From: Codonopsis lanceolata
Taxonomy: Eukaryota; Streptophyta; Magnoliopsida; Asterales; Campanulaceae
Assembly (NCBI GenBank): GCA_013146195.2
Contig: CM028379.1
Coordinates: 88,517,401 to 88,581,400 of the forward strand
Length of the DNA stretch: 64,000 nt
Direction: 5' to 3'
The notes beneath the pieces were generated by a model. The model saw only the letters and a list, made by a program, of their open reading frames with translations. It did not search any database and was not told the origin of the DNA. The translations under genes were made by a program, and so were the position numbers. Of this stretch, positions 12,502-23,299 are shown piece by piece; position 1 is the first letter of the stretch, and the number at the start of each line of letters is the position of its first letter.

Positions 12502-13512
12502 AGTCTGAGACTTTTCCTAGAATAATGGATTCTTTCTCTAGAGTATAGAACCTTCGTATTCCATCTAACTTTCGACTTCCCAAGATTGGACAGATCTCAG
12601 GTGAATGGTTTGTACTCTTTCAAGGATCCATCATTCAAATGGTCTAGGAAAATAACATCAAAATTATTAATCAGCCACTGTGCATAGATCTTTATTCATT
12701 TACATACATTGTTGCACCAGGGGTCGGTCATTAATTTCGAGGTATAAAAACCGATCGGACCATGAAATGTCCTAAAAATATATATGCTTTTAACGTTGGT
12801 TGATGCAGGGCTAGGATGGCTTCACCCAGTTGGCCCCTCCGTAAGGGGAGCAAGATGTGATAATTTTGGCCTATGTTTTCCGTAGCCTCTCTTTCGAGAT
12901 CATGGATACCCGGGCGTGTTTATCAGGTTGAAGGGTAACAGCCGGAATATCTCTACATGAGTGCGCGTGTGTGCGTTAGCTAAAAAACAGTAAAGTTTTG
13001 TTTGTTTTTCAGATATAAAGCATTAATAAAGAAGTAAATTTTGGCCCATCTTTTTGATCATTTGTTGATTTTCTTAGCTGATTAGTTTGAATCCCCAAAA
13101 GGACGGAGCAAGTGAGCGTGATGGTCATTCAGATCAATAAATAGAAAGAAAATTGAGAAAACTATATGTTCCTATTAATTACATTTGGTCCTAATCCCCG
13201 AAATGAAAAATGACAGAATAAAAAAATATTTACATTTCCAACAGGATATAATAATAAATAAACATAATATTACTCCCGTTTTATTTTTATTTTTTTAAAT
13301 CTTTTTCGGGTGCACCGGTACCAAAATGAAGTTGCTACTAGATTTGCAGGTTACACGCACATATATATACACATATATATAAACGTCATAATTAAATTGT
13401 AAATAAATAAAAACGAACATATTTAGTGAAAAACCTAAAAATAAACTTTTATATATACATATAAAAAAATAAGTCTAGCCCTCCATTTTTTATTTTTAAT
13501 AAAAAAATATCC
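12502..13512 (-). other. Leader of element 1
   Basis: Untranslated leader between primer site and gag. It matches 28264-29420 of element 2 block by block: GACAGTCT, the GGATTCTTTCTC and TCTTTCGACT tracts, a CTATTAATTAC TTTGGTCCT block, and TCTAGCCCTCCATTTT next to the LTR. No ORF is conserved between the two copies. Confidence 0.75.
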
Positions 13513-13528
13513 CTAGCAAAGTCACCAC
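13513..13528 (-). other. Decayed primer-binding site of element 1
   Basis: The minus strand reads GTGGTGACTTTGCTAG next to the LTR, against GTGGCGACTCCACTGG in element 2. The differences are mostly C-to-T or G-to-A transitions. The intact form resembles the tRNA-Arg-type primer site known from Ogre elements. Confidence 0.6.
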
Positions 13529-13814
13529 TGTGAGTGCCCCATTTCGAACTTTTCCCGCTACTGAAAAGCATGTGAGTTTTCAAAACTTCGATCGCGTGGA
13601 CTACGCTCAGCCTTAATTTTGTGGACTCAACATATATTAGCAGAGTCGTCATCTTTATTTTAAGAAAAAATAAAGAAAAATCAAATATACCAGATTATAT
13701 GGGTTCGGAGGCTAATTTACGAGTTCGGGAGAGGTAATGCATCCAACTTGCCATTTCGGTTTCAAAATAGATTTTTGGCTGTATATATATCCTTTTTATA
13801 AATTTAATTTAAAT

Positions 13815-13940
<126 letters not shown>

Positions 13941-14180
13941 TTGACAGGAAAAATAAGAGAAACTTATAGCAACTATATTTTAGAGTTGCTAATAAAGTCT
14001 ATGAAATTTAGGCTATAATAATGACTTATTTTATAACTATATTTACAATAGAAATTTTGCCACTTATTTTATGATATATTACTATTTTAATAGTATTATT
14101 ATTTCAACGAAAATAATAAAAACTCTTATGGTACCTACCTTTTGAAGCGTGAGGGTTTTAACTCTGACCAGCTTTGCTTA

Positions 14181-14554
14181 GAGCCTCACCATTGTTGAGT
14201 TTTTGCAATTCTTAGACTTATTCTTAGCTAAGAATTGCAAAACTAACAATGGGAGAAATTCTTACATTAATTCTTAGAGGAGAGAGGAATGGTTTTATTC
14301 TTATCTAAGAATAAACCGAAAGGAATATTGTGTGGCCCACTAGCCCCATGTGTGAGGTTTTGGGTAGGGGCAAATGAAAATATTTTTTTATTGGGATGTG
14401 TTAAATTTATTTATTTTTTGTGTGAGAATATGTGTAATAATATTATATAATGGGGAGATATATATTCTTAAATGGGTAAGAATAGATTAGTGTGTTTGTG
14501 GCAGTAGGACCCAGCTAAAAATTTGAGGGAAACATTTACACACTGATGATGCTC
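14181..14554. mobile_element. PIF/Harbinger-like MITE
   Basis: A 374-bp non-coding element starts GAGCCTCACCATTGTTGAG and ends with the inverse of GAGCATCATCAGTGTG. TTA lies on both sides (14178-14180 and 14555-14557). The LTR of element 2 is uninterrupted at the same place (near 42300), giving an empty-site comparison. An internal imperfect inverted repeat (TTGCAATTCTTAG and its complement) lies near 14203-14240. Confidence 0.8.
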
Positions 14555-15363
14555 TTAAGGAGGCTTTTAGGTGTCCTCGCTCTGTCCTTCAGAAAGAGGG
14601 AGTCTTTTTTTTTTTTGTTGTTGGAATTTGATGAGTGTCGCCACTTGTTTGGGTTGATTTTCACTTCGGGATTCGGATGGCACAACTGCTTGTTTTTGTT
14701 GATTTTGTATTGATGTCGAGTCTGAAATCGAGTAGCGTAACTGCTTGCTCTGGCTTGATATCACGTTTGGAAGCGGGTAGTGCAACTGCTTGTTTTGGCT
14801 TTGTGGGACCGGTCAAATAGGGCAGCAACCTAATCGGTTACCTATGTTTATCTTTGGCCGGTGAGTATAATTGTTTACGAGGGATTTTGGCACCTTAACA
14901 ACACTCTGGAATTTATCTAAAAACCTTATGCGCATAATTTCTCTCCGTTCTGAACTCTTAGTATTTTTTTCGTCTCTTGAAAGCACTGGACGGAGGTCTG
15001 TATTTGTAGGCCGACGAAACTTAACTGAAGCCAACATAAGATATTTTATATGTTTGCTTTAATGTGTTGTACTATGTTCTGGAAGAATTGTACTAAAGAA
15101 GTAAATTGAAGACAAAAAAAAACCAAAATGGGTAGCCCCTACTACCCTTTTGGGCATCGCGCCCAAAATTGTGGCAAGCTGCGCCACCTTTGGTTTCTCC
15201 CCTCTTTTTTGACACTTTATTCCCCTTCTGATCACTGTTTGTTTGTTGTTTCGTAATTTGACACTTTGAACCCCCTGAAAGTTAATGTCCGTTAGTCCTT
15301 TTTGATTGGATTTAAAATTTTATAGAATGTTATAAAAAGGTGTAAGAAATTGGGGTGTCTACA

Positions 15364-16869
15364 CCTTTTGTTCCCCATCCATGCTTATCAAAAAATTTTG
15401 AAAAGATTAATGTTACCTGGACTCGTCTACAAGGATCAGATTCACAGGCAAAGATCCATGAGTCTGATCCACCATAATTTTAATATTTTGCACAAAGAAT
15501 TCACGTTAGGGAAGAAAACAATTGCCACATAATAAGATTTCTTTATTTCCGATGTAGTTGCATTCTTAGAAAAAAAACATTGAAAAGTTAAAATAGTTAC
15601 TCCAAAACAACAAGAAGACCAAATAACTAACATTAATAATTGTAAGATGTAAATCGTGTTATCCATAATAAAGGAACGAACAGATAACGACAAAAGAATT
15701 TGGAGTGTTAATTACACTGTTGTTGTTGTTCTTGATCGGTCAACCCCATGCCTATTCTAAACCATGCTTGTTTCTATTGGCCAAGTTCTACAACAAAATA
15801 TTGTGAGGAAACTATCAATCACAGGTATTCCAGAGGATAGGAAGTAACTAAAGCAACACTAATTGGCATTGGTTTTACATCTCGAGGTTGTAACAACAAT
15901 GTGTGATGTCTGTTAAGAGAAAACCAAACCCTAGACATTCAAAGAGGAGATATTTAAATGAAGCTATAAAGGGGGCACACATGTAATAAATAGTAACAAG
16001 TGAAAATACATAGTTAGAATGTAGCTAAGCATAGCCCAAAAGCACTATGGAGAAGGCGACATTCATCACTTAGAAAATCAGGCGCTTCTAGGCAACCTCT
16101 TGCCCAAGCATTTAGGCACAAGCGAATGCATGCACCATAAGCTAAGTACAACCATAAGTGTACAAACCCATTGGGCTACCCTATTATTCACCATATTGAA
16201 AATTGAAAAATCTCTAACTTGTCAAAAACTTCTCACATTAGAAAGAAAAATAACAAAAAAATCATAACAAAAACAGAACATCTGCAATCAAGAATTACTA
16301 ATAAGAATCAAACAAGTGTGTGTGTGTGTTTATGTGTTTATGCGTAAGTAGTTAAAAAAACAAGTAGTTACAATTCAAGTCATTGTCTCAATGTGAAATC
16401 CAGACACTTGAGATGCAATTGACTACCGATGCTGCCATTTGTTTCATTATTTTCTTTAAATCACAATGACACCTACTTCAAAATCCATAAGAGCATTTTA
16501 TATACGATGCATAGTTTTTTGGAGATAAAAGCATATAATAATTAATAACTACTCTTCAAATATACTCTTTGCATAACTATAAATACCATAATGCAGGAAC
16601 CCTTAATTATGCTACAACAAATCTGAATAAGACAATAAAAAATCATTTTGGGAAAATAACTTCATTGAAGAGAGAATATAAAATTACCAGGATAGCAATT
16701 TTTTTATAGTCATGGTGCCTCATTACCCTACTTACTTGCCTCTACTTACTCTCTTTTGATTGAAACCTCTTAGATATGCCAGATGATTTGTATTCTTTCG
16801 CTTCAATTCCCTTGGGCCATCCAGCTTAATGGAGCAATTGAAGTTGTTGATGCAATAGAAAAATGTGCT
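15364..16869. other. AT-rich sequence without a recognisable gene
   Basis: Flank of the element 1 LTR. It contains a short GTT run near 15720, a GT run near 16317 and short ORFs without domains. On the minus strand, the bases 16690-16860 could be a further exon of the unrecognised transcript to the right, since they lie between splice-like signals. Confidence 0.5.
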
Positions 16870-17280
16870 TTAAGACCAAAATTTCAGAAAGTTGAAACCT
16901 AGAAAGTGATAAAATTGAAAATCGAAAGTACCTGAAACATGTGGAAAGAAGAGCAATCGACCTGAATCCGGTGTAGCCAAGAAAAATTCTTCTTCATGGT
17001 GCCCATTTTGGTCGATGGAAGGAAGGAGATTGGGAAGAACCGGTAGAGGAGAATGAGCGGCAGTTAAAGTAAGGAGAGAGAAAAAGGATGAAGAGACAAG
17101 GAGATGTAGCAAGTTAGGGTTAATGATGGGGGAAGGGAGGAAAGAAAGAAGAGAGAACACGATGGGAGAGAAAGAAAGATGAGACTGTGGGGAAGAGAAA
17201 GAACGAGGAAGACAACGGTTGGAATGAGAGAGAATCAGAAATGAAAGGGACGAAGAGTAACTATTCATTTTAAGAGACAC
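16870..17280 (-). CDS. Unrecognised 136-codon ORF, possible first exon
   Basis: The ORF is Ser/Leu/Pro-rich because the minus strand is strongly CT-rich, a composition typical of plant 5' UTRs and first exons. It starts MSLKMNSYSSSLSFLIL. A good splice donor (CATGTTTCAG followed by GTACTTTCG) lies near 16932, so only the part before it may be exonic. There is no recognisable domain, and the hydrophobic serine-rich start is only weakly like a signal peptide. It could be the 5' end of a host transcript, of a Harbinger-type transposon gene, or a chance ORF. Confidence 0.25.
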   Translation of the reverse strand: MSLKMNSYSSSLSFLILSHSNRCLPRSFSSPQSHLSFSPIVFSLLSFLPSPIINPNLLHLLVSSSFFSLLTLTAAHSPLPVLPNLLPSIDQNGHHEEEFFLATPDSGRLLFFPHVSGTFDFQFYHFLGFNFLKFWS

Positions 17281-17427
17281 CCGATCCGTTGCGATTCACT
17301 TACCGGTCTATAGCGATCGAGTCTTGAATTGGGAGTCCACTGTGGGGTTGAGTTCTGAAAAAAGACTCCAAAAGTGGTTTTTGAGGGTTGGTAAAGTGGT
17401 CCATTGTGGATGCTCTTATGTCTCCTT

Positions 17428-19323
17428 TTTCACACCCGACTCGATTTTCACCCTTTTTGCTCGTGAATTATTATAATAACTCTGTATAATTGACATGATG
17501 TTATTATTAATTGATTTTATTCAAAGATTTCGTGATTTAATTGGAGGAATTTCTCTATTTGGTAAAGGGATACTCCTTGTGTATGTTAAATTGTCTATTA
17601 TCGTTAGTAACGATACGTGGTATCATTATCAATTGTTTTCGGTGTTTAATTGGTAAAATTGGAGCATTCATGTTATTTTCAGTATTATACTTGAGTTTAC
17701 TTGTGAATCAATAATTTATATCTTGGGGTCTATATTCGTTATGCGTGAATTTGAATCGCTACTTGATAGCAAATTTGTGATTAATGGGTTATATTGTTGG
17801 TTATTATTATTATTTTTTTTAAATAAGGTTGGAGGGGACATAGACCGTACCCCAACCCTTATTATTTTTTTTAATGCCTTGAAAGGCTACAATTATATAT
17901 ATATGATGCCTTTGGTGTGGCTCGAACAAATGGTGCCTCTGGTGAGGCTTTGAACACCCGACCTCTCGGTTGAGAGTAGTTAAGTCCCAGGGTGCCTCTG
18001 GTAGGGCTTGAATACCTTTGGATAAGGAATACTCAACCTCTCCGTTAAGATAAGTGAGTAGCTAAATGGGGCCTTTAGATAAGGCTTTAACAACAACGAT
18101 GCCTCTGAAGAGGCTTGAACACCCGACCTCTCTACTGAGAGTTGTAAAGTCCAGGGTGTCTCTAGTGAGACTCGAACACCCAACCTCTCCGTTAAGAGAA
18201 GTGAGCAGTACCAGTTGAGCTAGAGCTCGTTGGTGGGTTATATTGCTGGTTATTTGATGATAAGTCGTGCTTTCAACATGATCACAAGTTGTGATTGTAA
18301 CTGAGTTGTGATAAACAAGCTTATGTGAAATGTGTTAATACTCGATATTACGTGATTGACGAGTTTATTTTTTAGCTCATTGTATTTGTTATTGTTTTAA
18401 CAGTCAATAAAAGAACGATCTTTGTGTTTGATATTTGGAACATCTGGTGGTTTTTGTTATATGACAATAATCTTTTAGGGAAGTGTAGGGTGACCCCGAA
18501 CTTGACATGGGGCAAAATGCAGTGTAAGTCAAGTGTGGACCTCTATGTGACCCAACCCTTTGCTAATGGCCATAGCGAAGGTAGTACTCTTTAGTAGCAC
18601 GACTGCTGAGGTTGTAGGGACTTGGTCTCGTGTCGACTTGGTACTCGGGTTGATAATAATCTAATACTCTTGAAAGTGATTGAATGATGAAATTTACAAC
18701 AACAATGGGTTATAAAGTCGAAAGTGATTGGTCGAAGATGTATCTCGACCCCGTGAACAATTGGTAAGCTCTATGTGTTTTTTTATCGCTCTTATATGGG
18801 CATGTGATCTTATTACTCGTGATGGGTCACTGTATTGACTGGTATGGGATAGTGAATACTTTGTACCCACTACGTAGTAGTGAGACTTGATTGACTTATT
18901 GGTCATTTTTTTAAAAAAAAACTACTCCATAAGAATATGTCTTAAACTCCTCCACTCATGCATAACATACATGAGATCAGTTGAACCTTACTGAGTCTTA
19001 AACTCTCCCCTTCCTGTTTCCATGCCCCCTTAGATTGAAGCTAAACGGAGAAGTTTGACATATGAAGCAAGAGAAGATTGGAGCGCTCAACTTTGATAGA
19101 AAATATTTATGTATTTTATTTAGGCTTTATTAAAATTGTAATAAAAGCACGTTTGTATAAAAAAATTGTATATTTTTGAGACCAATATTATTGATTCGTT
19201 TCTTTCGCTACGAGTTATAAAACATTTTATTTGGAGAAAATATTATTTATTCGATTCGTTTCACGATTAAGATGTGTATGAGTTGGTTCACGTACGCCTC
19301 GGAGTGGTTTTTGGGGTGTGATA
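17428..19323 (+). mobile_element. Probable solo LTR, interrupted by a SINE
   Basis: It starts TTTCACACCCGACTCG and ends TTTTTGGGGTGTGATA, which look like decayed forms of the TGTCACACCC and GGGTGTGACA ends of chromovirus LTRs. The block CTTACTGAGTCTTAAACTC near 18988 resembles the mid-LTR text of that group. I see no matching 5-bp duplication, so the limits are uncertain. Without the SINE it would be about 1.45 kb. Confidence 0.45.
17806..18233 (-). mobile_element. SINE with a tandemly repeated tRNA-like module
   Basis: On the minus strand it begins with a tRNA-like head: A box within TCTAGCTCAACTGGTA, then TTCTCTTAACGGAGAGG and the B box GTGTTCGAGTCTCAC. A T-arm-like module (GCCTCT, loop, AGAGGC hairpin plus GAACACCCGACCTCTC on the plus strand) is then repeated about five times in decayed form. 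The element ends in an A-rich AAAAAAAATAATAATAA tail. Direct repeats of 21 bases with one mismatch flank it at 17785-17805 and 18234-18254, confirming retroposition. Confidence 0.8.
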
Positions 19324-19588
19324 TGATAGTTTAGTGAAATCTCGGTTATCACCACAATAATATAAAATAAATTGAAAACACTAAAAAGAAATAGAAGGAA
19401 GAGCTTGGAGTAGCAAAGAGAGGGGGCGAAGAGGCGCATTCACCTTGGTAAGCTAGCAACCTCTTTCTTCTTTGATGTGCACATGAACACTACATTGACT
19501 AGATGATTGTGACTGATTTATAAGAGAGAGAATACGGTTTTTTTTACTTTGGACATATAAATATAATATATTTTTCATACACACATAT
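19324..19588. other. Spacer, no gene
   Basis: AT-rich sequence with short ORFs and no recognisable domain. It lies between the probable solo LTR and the copia LTR. Confidence 0.5.
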
Positions 19589-19809
19589 TGTAGAAACTAA
19601 TTAAGTTTACGAATTAATGGCATAACATTTCCATTGATTGAATCACATATTTATAGGGAGAGTTACAATTAAGGTTACACTTGGAGTAGGGTACAAAAAA
19701 CCTTTACAAGGAACGAATCATAATAAGGAAAGAAATATGCAAGGTAATTACTACTAAATAATAATTACAAATAAAGAAGAATAAATACTAAATATATTAT
19801 TCTCTAATA
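19589..19809 (-). repeat. Short 3' LTR of the copia element
   Basis: On the minus strand it runs from TATTAGAGAATAATA to AATTAGTTTCTACA, about 221 bp. CCCTATAAATATGTG forms a TATA box near 19655. It lies directly after the end of the RNase H coding region, as a 3' LTR should. Short LTRs with this start are usual in Ale/Retrofit-type copia elements. Confidence 0.65.
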
Positions 19810-21118
19810 TGCCCCATGCAAATGGACTGGCGATAGGAGAGACCAATCTTGTGAAGTAATTGATGAAACCGTTGGCGAGCAACGAGGCTTGGTCAATGCA
19901 TCTACCCGGCCGATCAAAGAAGAAACATGACAAACTTGCATAAGCCCATCGAACTTGTTCTTTGAATGAAGTGAAAGTCCGAGGGCCACATGCTTCATGC
20001 GAGTATGAAAGACCAGAGTTGGAGTAGAGACTAGTGGCACCCACATTGTCACAATAAATAAATTTGAATGGAGGAGGTGATCACAGAACTCTCAGTGCGT
20101 GAAGACACAATCTAGTGGACTTTAGCAACGATACCTTTGGTATTCGGCTTCAGCGAAAAGTGCTGCATTATTTCTTGGCCTCCAAGAGACAAGTTGCTAA
20201 CAAGGTAGAAAATGTAGGCATTGGTGGAGGTGTAGTCATCTTTGCACCAAATCACTCCAAGATCGTTGAATACATGGAGAGTCTGGAAGGGACTTGCGAT
20301 GAAGAAGAATACTATTATTAAAAGACACGAAGGTATCGGAGAATTCGCTAGCCACATTCTAATGCTCGGTAGTCGGCCTATTCATGAGTTGAGAGAGTTT
20401 CTTGACGGCATAGGCAACATCCGGTGAGTAACGATAGATAATGAAGACTCCCAACCATCGTCGAAATTCTATCGGATCGTGAGAGCAAGCGTCCGATGAA
20501 GTGTTAAGTTTGACGAGTTGGGGAGTGGAGTAGCAACCAAAGCCAAAGCATCTATCATGCCCGTGAGCAAGGAAATTGGCAATGTACCCATGCCGTGAGA
20601 GCGAGGAGATCACTTGGGCACTTGATAACCTCAACACCAAGGAAATAATGAAGATCTCCAAGGTCTTTGGTTGAGCGAAAGCAACGTGATGAAGGTCTAG
20701 ATCGGCACGGCTGGTTCCGTGATGATGATGACATCCACATAACCAAGAAGATAGATGGTGGTGTCCCATGTATTAAGTATGAACAAGTGTTCCGCCACAT
20801 AATTTTTGAACCCGAGGCAAGGAGAACCGACTCGGCTCATTGTACCATACATGGGAGCGTGTTGAAACCATAGATAGCCTTATCAACCCGACATACATGC
20901 TAAGGTCCGCTCCTTGTCAAGGACGCCAGTGGTTGAGCCATGAACACCTCCTCGGAGACTACCTTGAAGAGTATTGTCCACATCCAATTGTCGAAGATCC
21001 AATCCTACATACCCAGAGAGAACAAGATTTAACAAGGGTCGGGTTTAACCACCGTGTCAGGTCTTCGATAATCCACCCGGTCACCGGTGAAACCCTCGCC
21101 ACAAGATCTAACTTTGTA
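19810..21118 (-). pseudogene. Ty1/copia pol fragment (RT and RNase H), Ale/Retrofit-like
   Basis: This is the C-terminal half of a copia polyprotein. From right to left on the minus strand there is an RT segment whose pieces read VFMAQP, then DKAIYG, then a Tyr-Val-Asp-Asp region in broken frames near 20720. DLGDLHYFLGVEV follows near 20640, then DVAYAVKKLSQLMNRPT near 20380. The RNase H end (RMKHVAL, ALTKP) lies at 20050-19810. Nearly every 30-60 codons the frame changes by one base, so no ORF spans a domain. The N-terminal half (gag, protease, integrase) should lie to the right but is replaced by the gap and then by another element. The frame losses look like single-base deletions and may be sequencing error. 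Confidence 0.82.
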
Positions 21119-21218
21119 NNNNNNNNNNNNNNNNNNNNNNNNNNNNNNNNNNNNNNNNNNNNNNNNNNNNNNNNNNNNNNNNNNNNNNNNNNNNNNNNNN
21201 NNNNNNNNNNNNNNNNNN
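21119..21218. other. Assembly gap (100 N)
   Basis: A run of exactly 100 N, the conventional size for a scaffold gap of unknown length. It separates a copia element (left) from a Tat/Ogre-like integrase (right). The missing halves of both would lie inside it, so the two sides may not be adjacent in the genome. Confidence 0.98.
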
Positions 21219-21296
21219 CTGGTCTCAACTTGGATATGTGACCTGACTTTTTATTAGCTTCGAGGCGTGCGCCTTTGATATGCCTATGCTCCAAGG

Positions 21297-22150
21297 CTAC
21301 AGGACGTCGTTCATCAGTAGGGCTAATTCTTCGTATCGCCCTTTGACCCGATCAACCTGTATATCGATTCTACCATCACTCTTAGTGATGGAATTTCCAC
21401 TCAGCGATACGCCTCCATGCCATTTGCTAAAGTAGGGGTAGCCCGGTGGGTGTCTTGAGGCTGAAATGCGATAGCGGAGTAGCGGCAATTTTTACGGATC
21501 TCTCCTGTGTCAACCATCTTTCGATGATGTTTTCAAGTGTTTTATTAGCTTCAACGGCACCATTAGGCTGCTCGGTAGGGAGGATTTGTGTCTTTGGATT
21601 TTGAACTCGTCGAGTAGGCGATTCACGTCCCTTGAAATGTGAGCCGTTGTCGAGAAATTATCTCGAAAGGTACCCCATAGCGATATATAATATTGGCCGA
21701 ATGAACTCGGACACCTTTCGGGCATTCATGATTTTGTAGGAAGAGGCTTCCACCCACTTTGTAAAGTGTCGGCGGCTACTAGGGCGTATTCATGGCCATT
21801 GGATCGCCGGGTGAATTTGGCCTATGGCGTCGATTCCCACGTTGAAGCGGCTAGGGGGCGTGGAGTTATATAAGGCGTGTTTGGGGGCATCTTTGCGAGA
21901 TTGGCAAGCGTTGACATTTGTCGCAATGTCGCACCAGGATCTGTCGATTTGGCGTACTCGATAGTACCTGTCGGATGATTTTCTTGGATAGCATATGAGC
22001 CATTCATGTGGGGCTCGCGGTACCACCGTGTAGTTGATCCATGATTTGCTCGGCTTTGGCACGATTGACACATAATAAGTTGAGGCCTTGATAGTGCCTC
22101 TTATATAGTACGCCACTTGAGCCAAATTGGGAGGCCACGCCCGCGGGGAG
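21297..22150 (-). pseudogene. Integrase of element 2, many frameshifts
   Basis: On the minus strand, pieces in alternating frames show a GPHMNG zinc-binding-region motif (near 22030) and a GIDAIGQI start of the core domain (near 21830). KWVEASSYK follows (near 21760), then FLDNGSHFKG with the second catalytic Asp (near 21640), and PNGAVEANKTLENIIERW with the catalytic Glu (near 21510). The motif order is right for a retroviral-type integrase. Single-base losses break the frame about every 30-50 codons. The C-terminal part continues to about 21300 and then meets the gap. Decay or uncorrected sequence errors near the gap are both possible. Confidence 0.82.
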
Positions 22151-23136
22151 ACTCTTCCTCTTTTATCTAAGCCGGGATAGAGACCTTTGGAGCGATTTAA
22201 GATGTCGGCGGGGCTCGTGATCGCTTCGAGGCTGCATTGATTTTGATATCTTGGGAGTGACCTTCTTCCCGACTATAAATGGTGAACATTAGTTTACTGC
22301 GGAATACGGACTAGGGATGCGAGTGGCGGGGCATCGGCGGGTGATTCCTATCTCGTGGCGGATAATGAACGAAGATAGGGCGGACAGAAGTCTTGTTAAT
22401 TTGGCATGATAGAGTGCAGTAGAGGATCAGGGTCTTCCATCTTCCTTCGACTTGATTTATGATTAGGCGAGTCTCCATAGACTTGAGATCTTTAGCTCCC
22501 CTTTGGAGGCTTCTTCAGGCGACAATACAGGCCATATTCGTAGTATTATTTGAACATTCGAACTCCAACATAGCCGGCGGAGTATGAGAGTCGGTGGGAT
22601 CGATTAGCAAGATTCCTATGCCAAAGCCTCTTTTGTTTGCGGCTCGAGTCAAAGAACATTTGCAGTGGTGTCATGGTCGGTGATTTCAGGGGACACCTTC
22701 ATCAGGAAACCAGGGCTCGGTCGCATCTTCGGCCTTGAGTAGATCGGCTAAGTGGTGCAATGGCGCTCCCTTTGATAGACGTGAGTGTGACATAAGTTAT
22801 GTCAAACTCGTTGAGGAGAAAGGACCACTTAGCTAGTCTGATGGATAGTGACGGCTTACCGAAGATATATTTGATGGGGTCCATTCTGGATATGAGTTTG
22901 ATGGACCTCCCTTAGAGATAGGTTTTGAGCCTTTGAGTGGCCCAGACTAGGCCGGTGCAGCTTTTCTCCAGAGCTGAATAGTTTAGCTCGCTTCCTCGTA
23001 GCTTCCTACTTATGAAGTATATGGCATTTTCAATGTAGGAATCTTCCTTTTCTTGGGCGAGCATAGCCCCTACTAACGTGTTTGTGACGGTTAAGTATAT
23101 GAGGAGAGGTTTATGTGTATGAGGTGGAGCTAGCAC
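22151..23136 (-). pseudogene. RNase H region of element 2, frameshifted
   Basis: The RT-connected RNase H begins with PLLIYLTVTNTLVGAMLAQE and continues with AIYFISRKLRGSELNYSALEK (23136-22912). A frame change leads to MDPIKYIFGKPSLSIRLAKW (22884-22702), the tether and end of the domain. These motifs are standard for Ty3/gypsy RNase H. The stretch 22151-22700 matches the linker to the integrase in position, but I can read only fragments in it. Confidence 0.78.
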
Positions 23137-23299
23137 AGGGGGATTGGTAAGGTAGGCTTTTATTTTCTCGAAGGCTAGCTGGCACTTTTTGTCCCAGACT
23201 TGGTCGGTATTCTTTTTAGGAGTTTAAGAGGGGCTCACATGTGGTGGTCGGTATGCGATGAAGCAGGTGATGTCTTTGCCAACCGGCCTAGGAAGCCTT

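Noticed and set aside
16480..17420. MITE or Harbinger element between a GAGCAT sequence near 16488 and GGATGCTC near 17408
   Set aside because: The two ends match for only about six bases and the flanking triplets (TAA and TTA) are not direct repeats.
17925..18225. Array of tRNA genes
   Set aside because: Only the T-arm-like module is repeated. No complete cloverleaf with anticodon arm and discriminator can be formed for most units, and the whole block has a SINE tail and target duplication.
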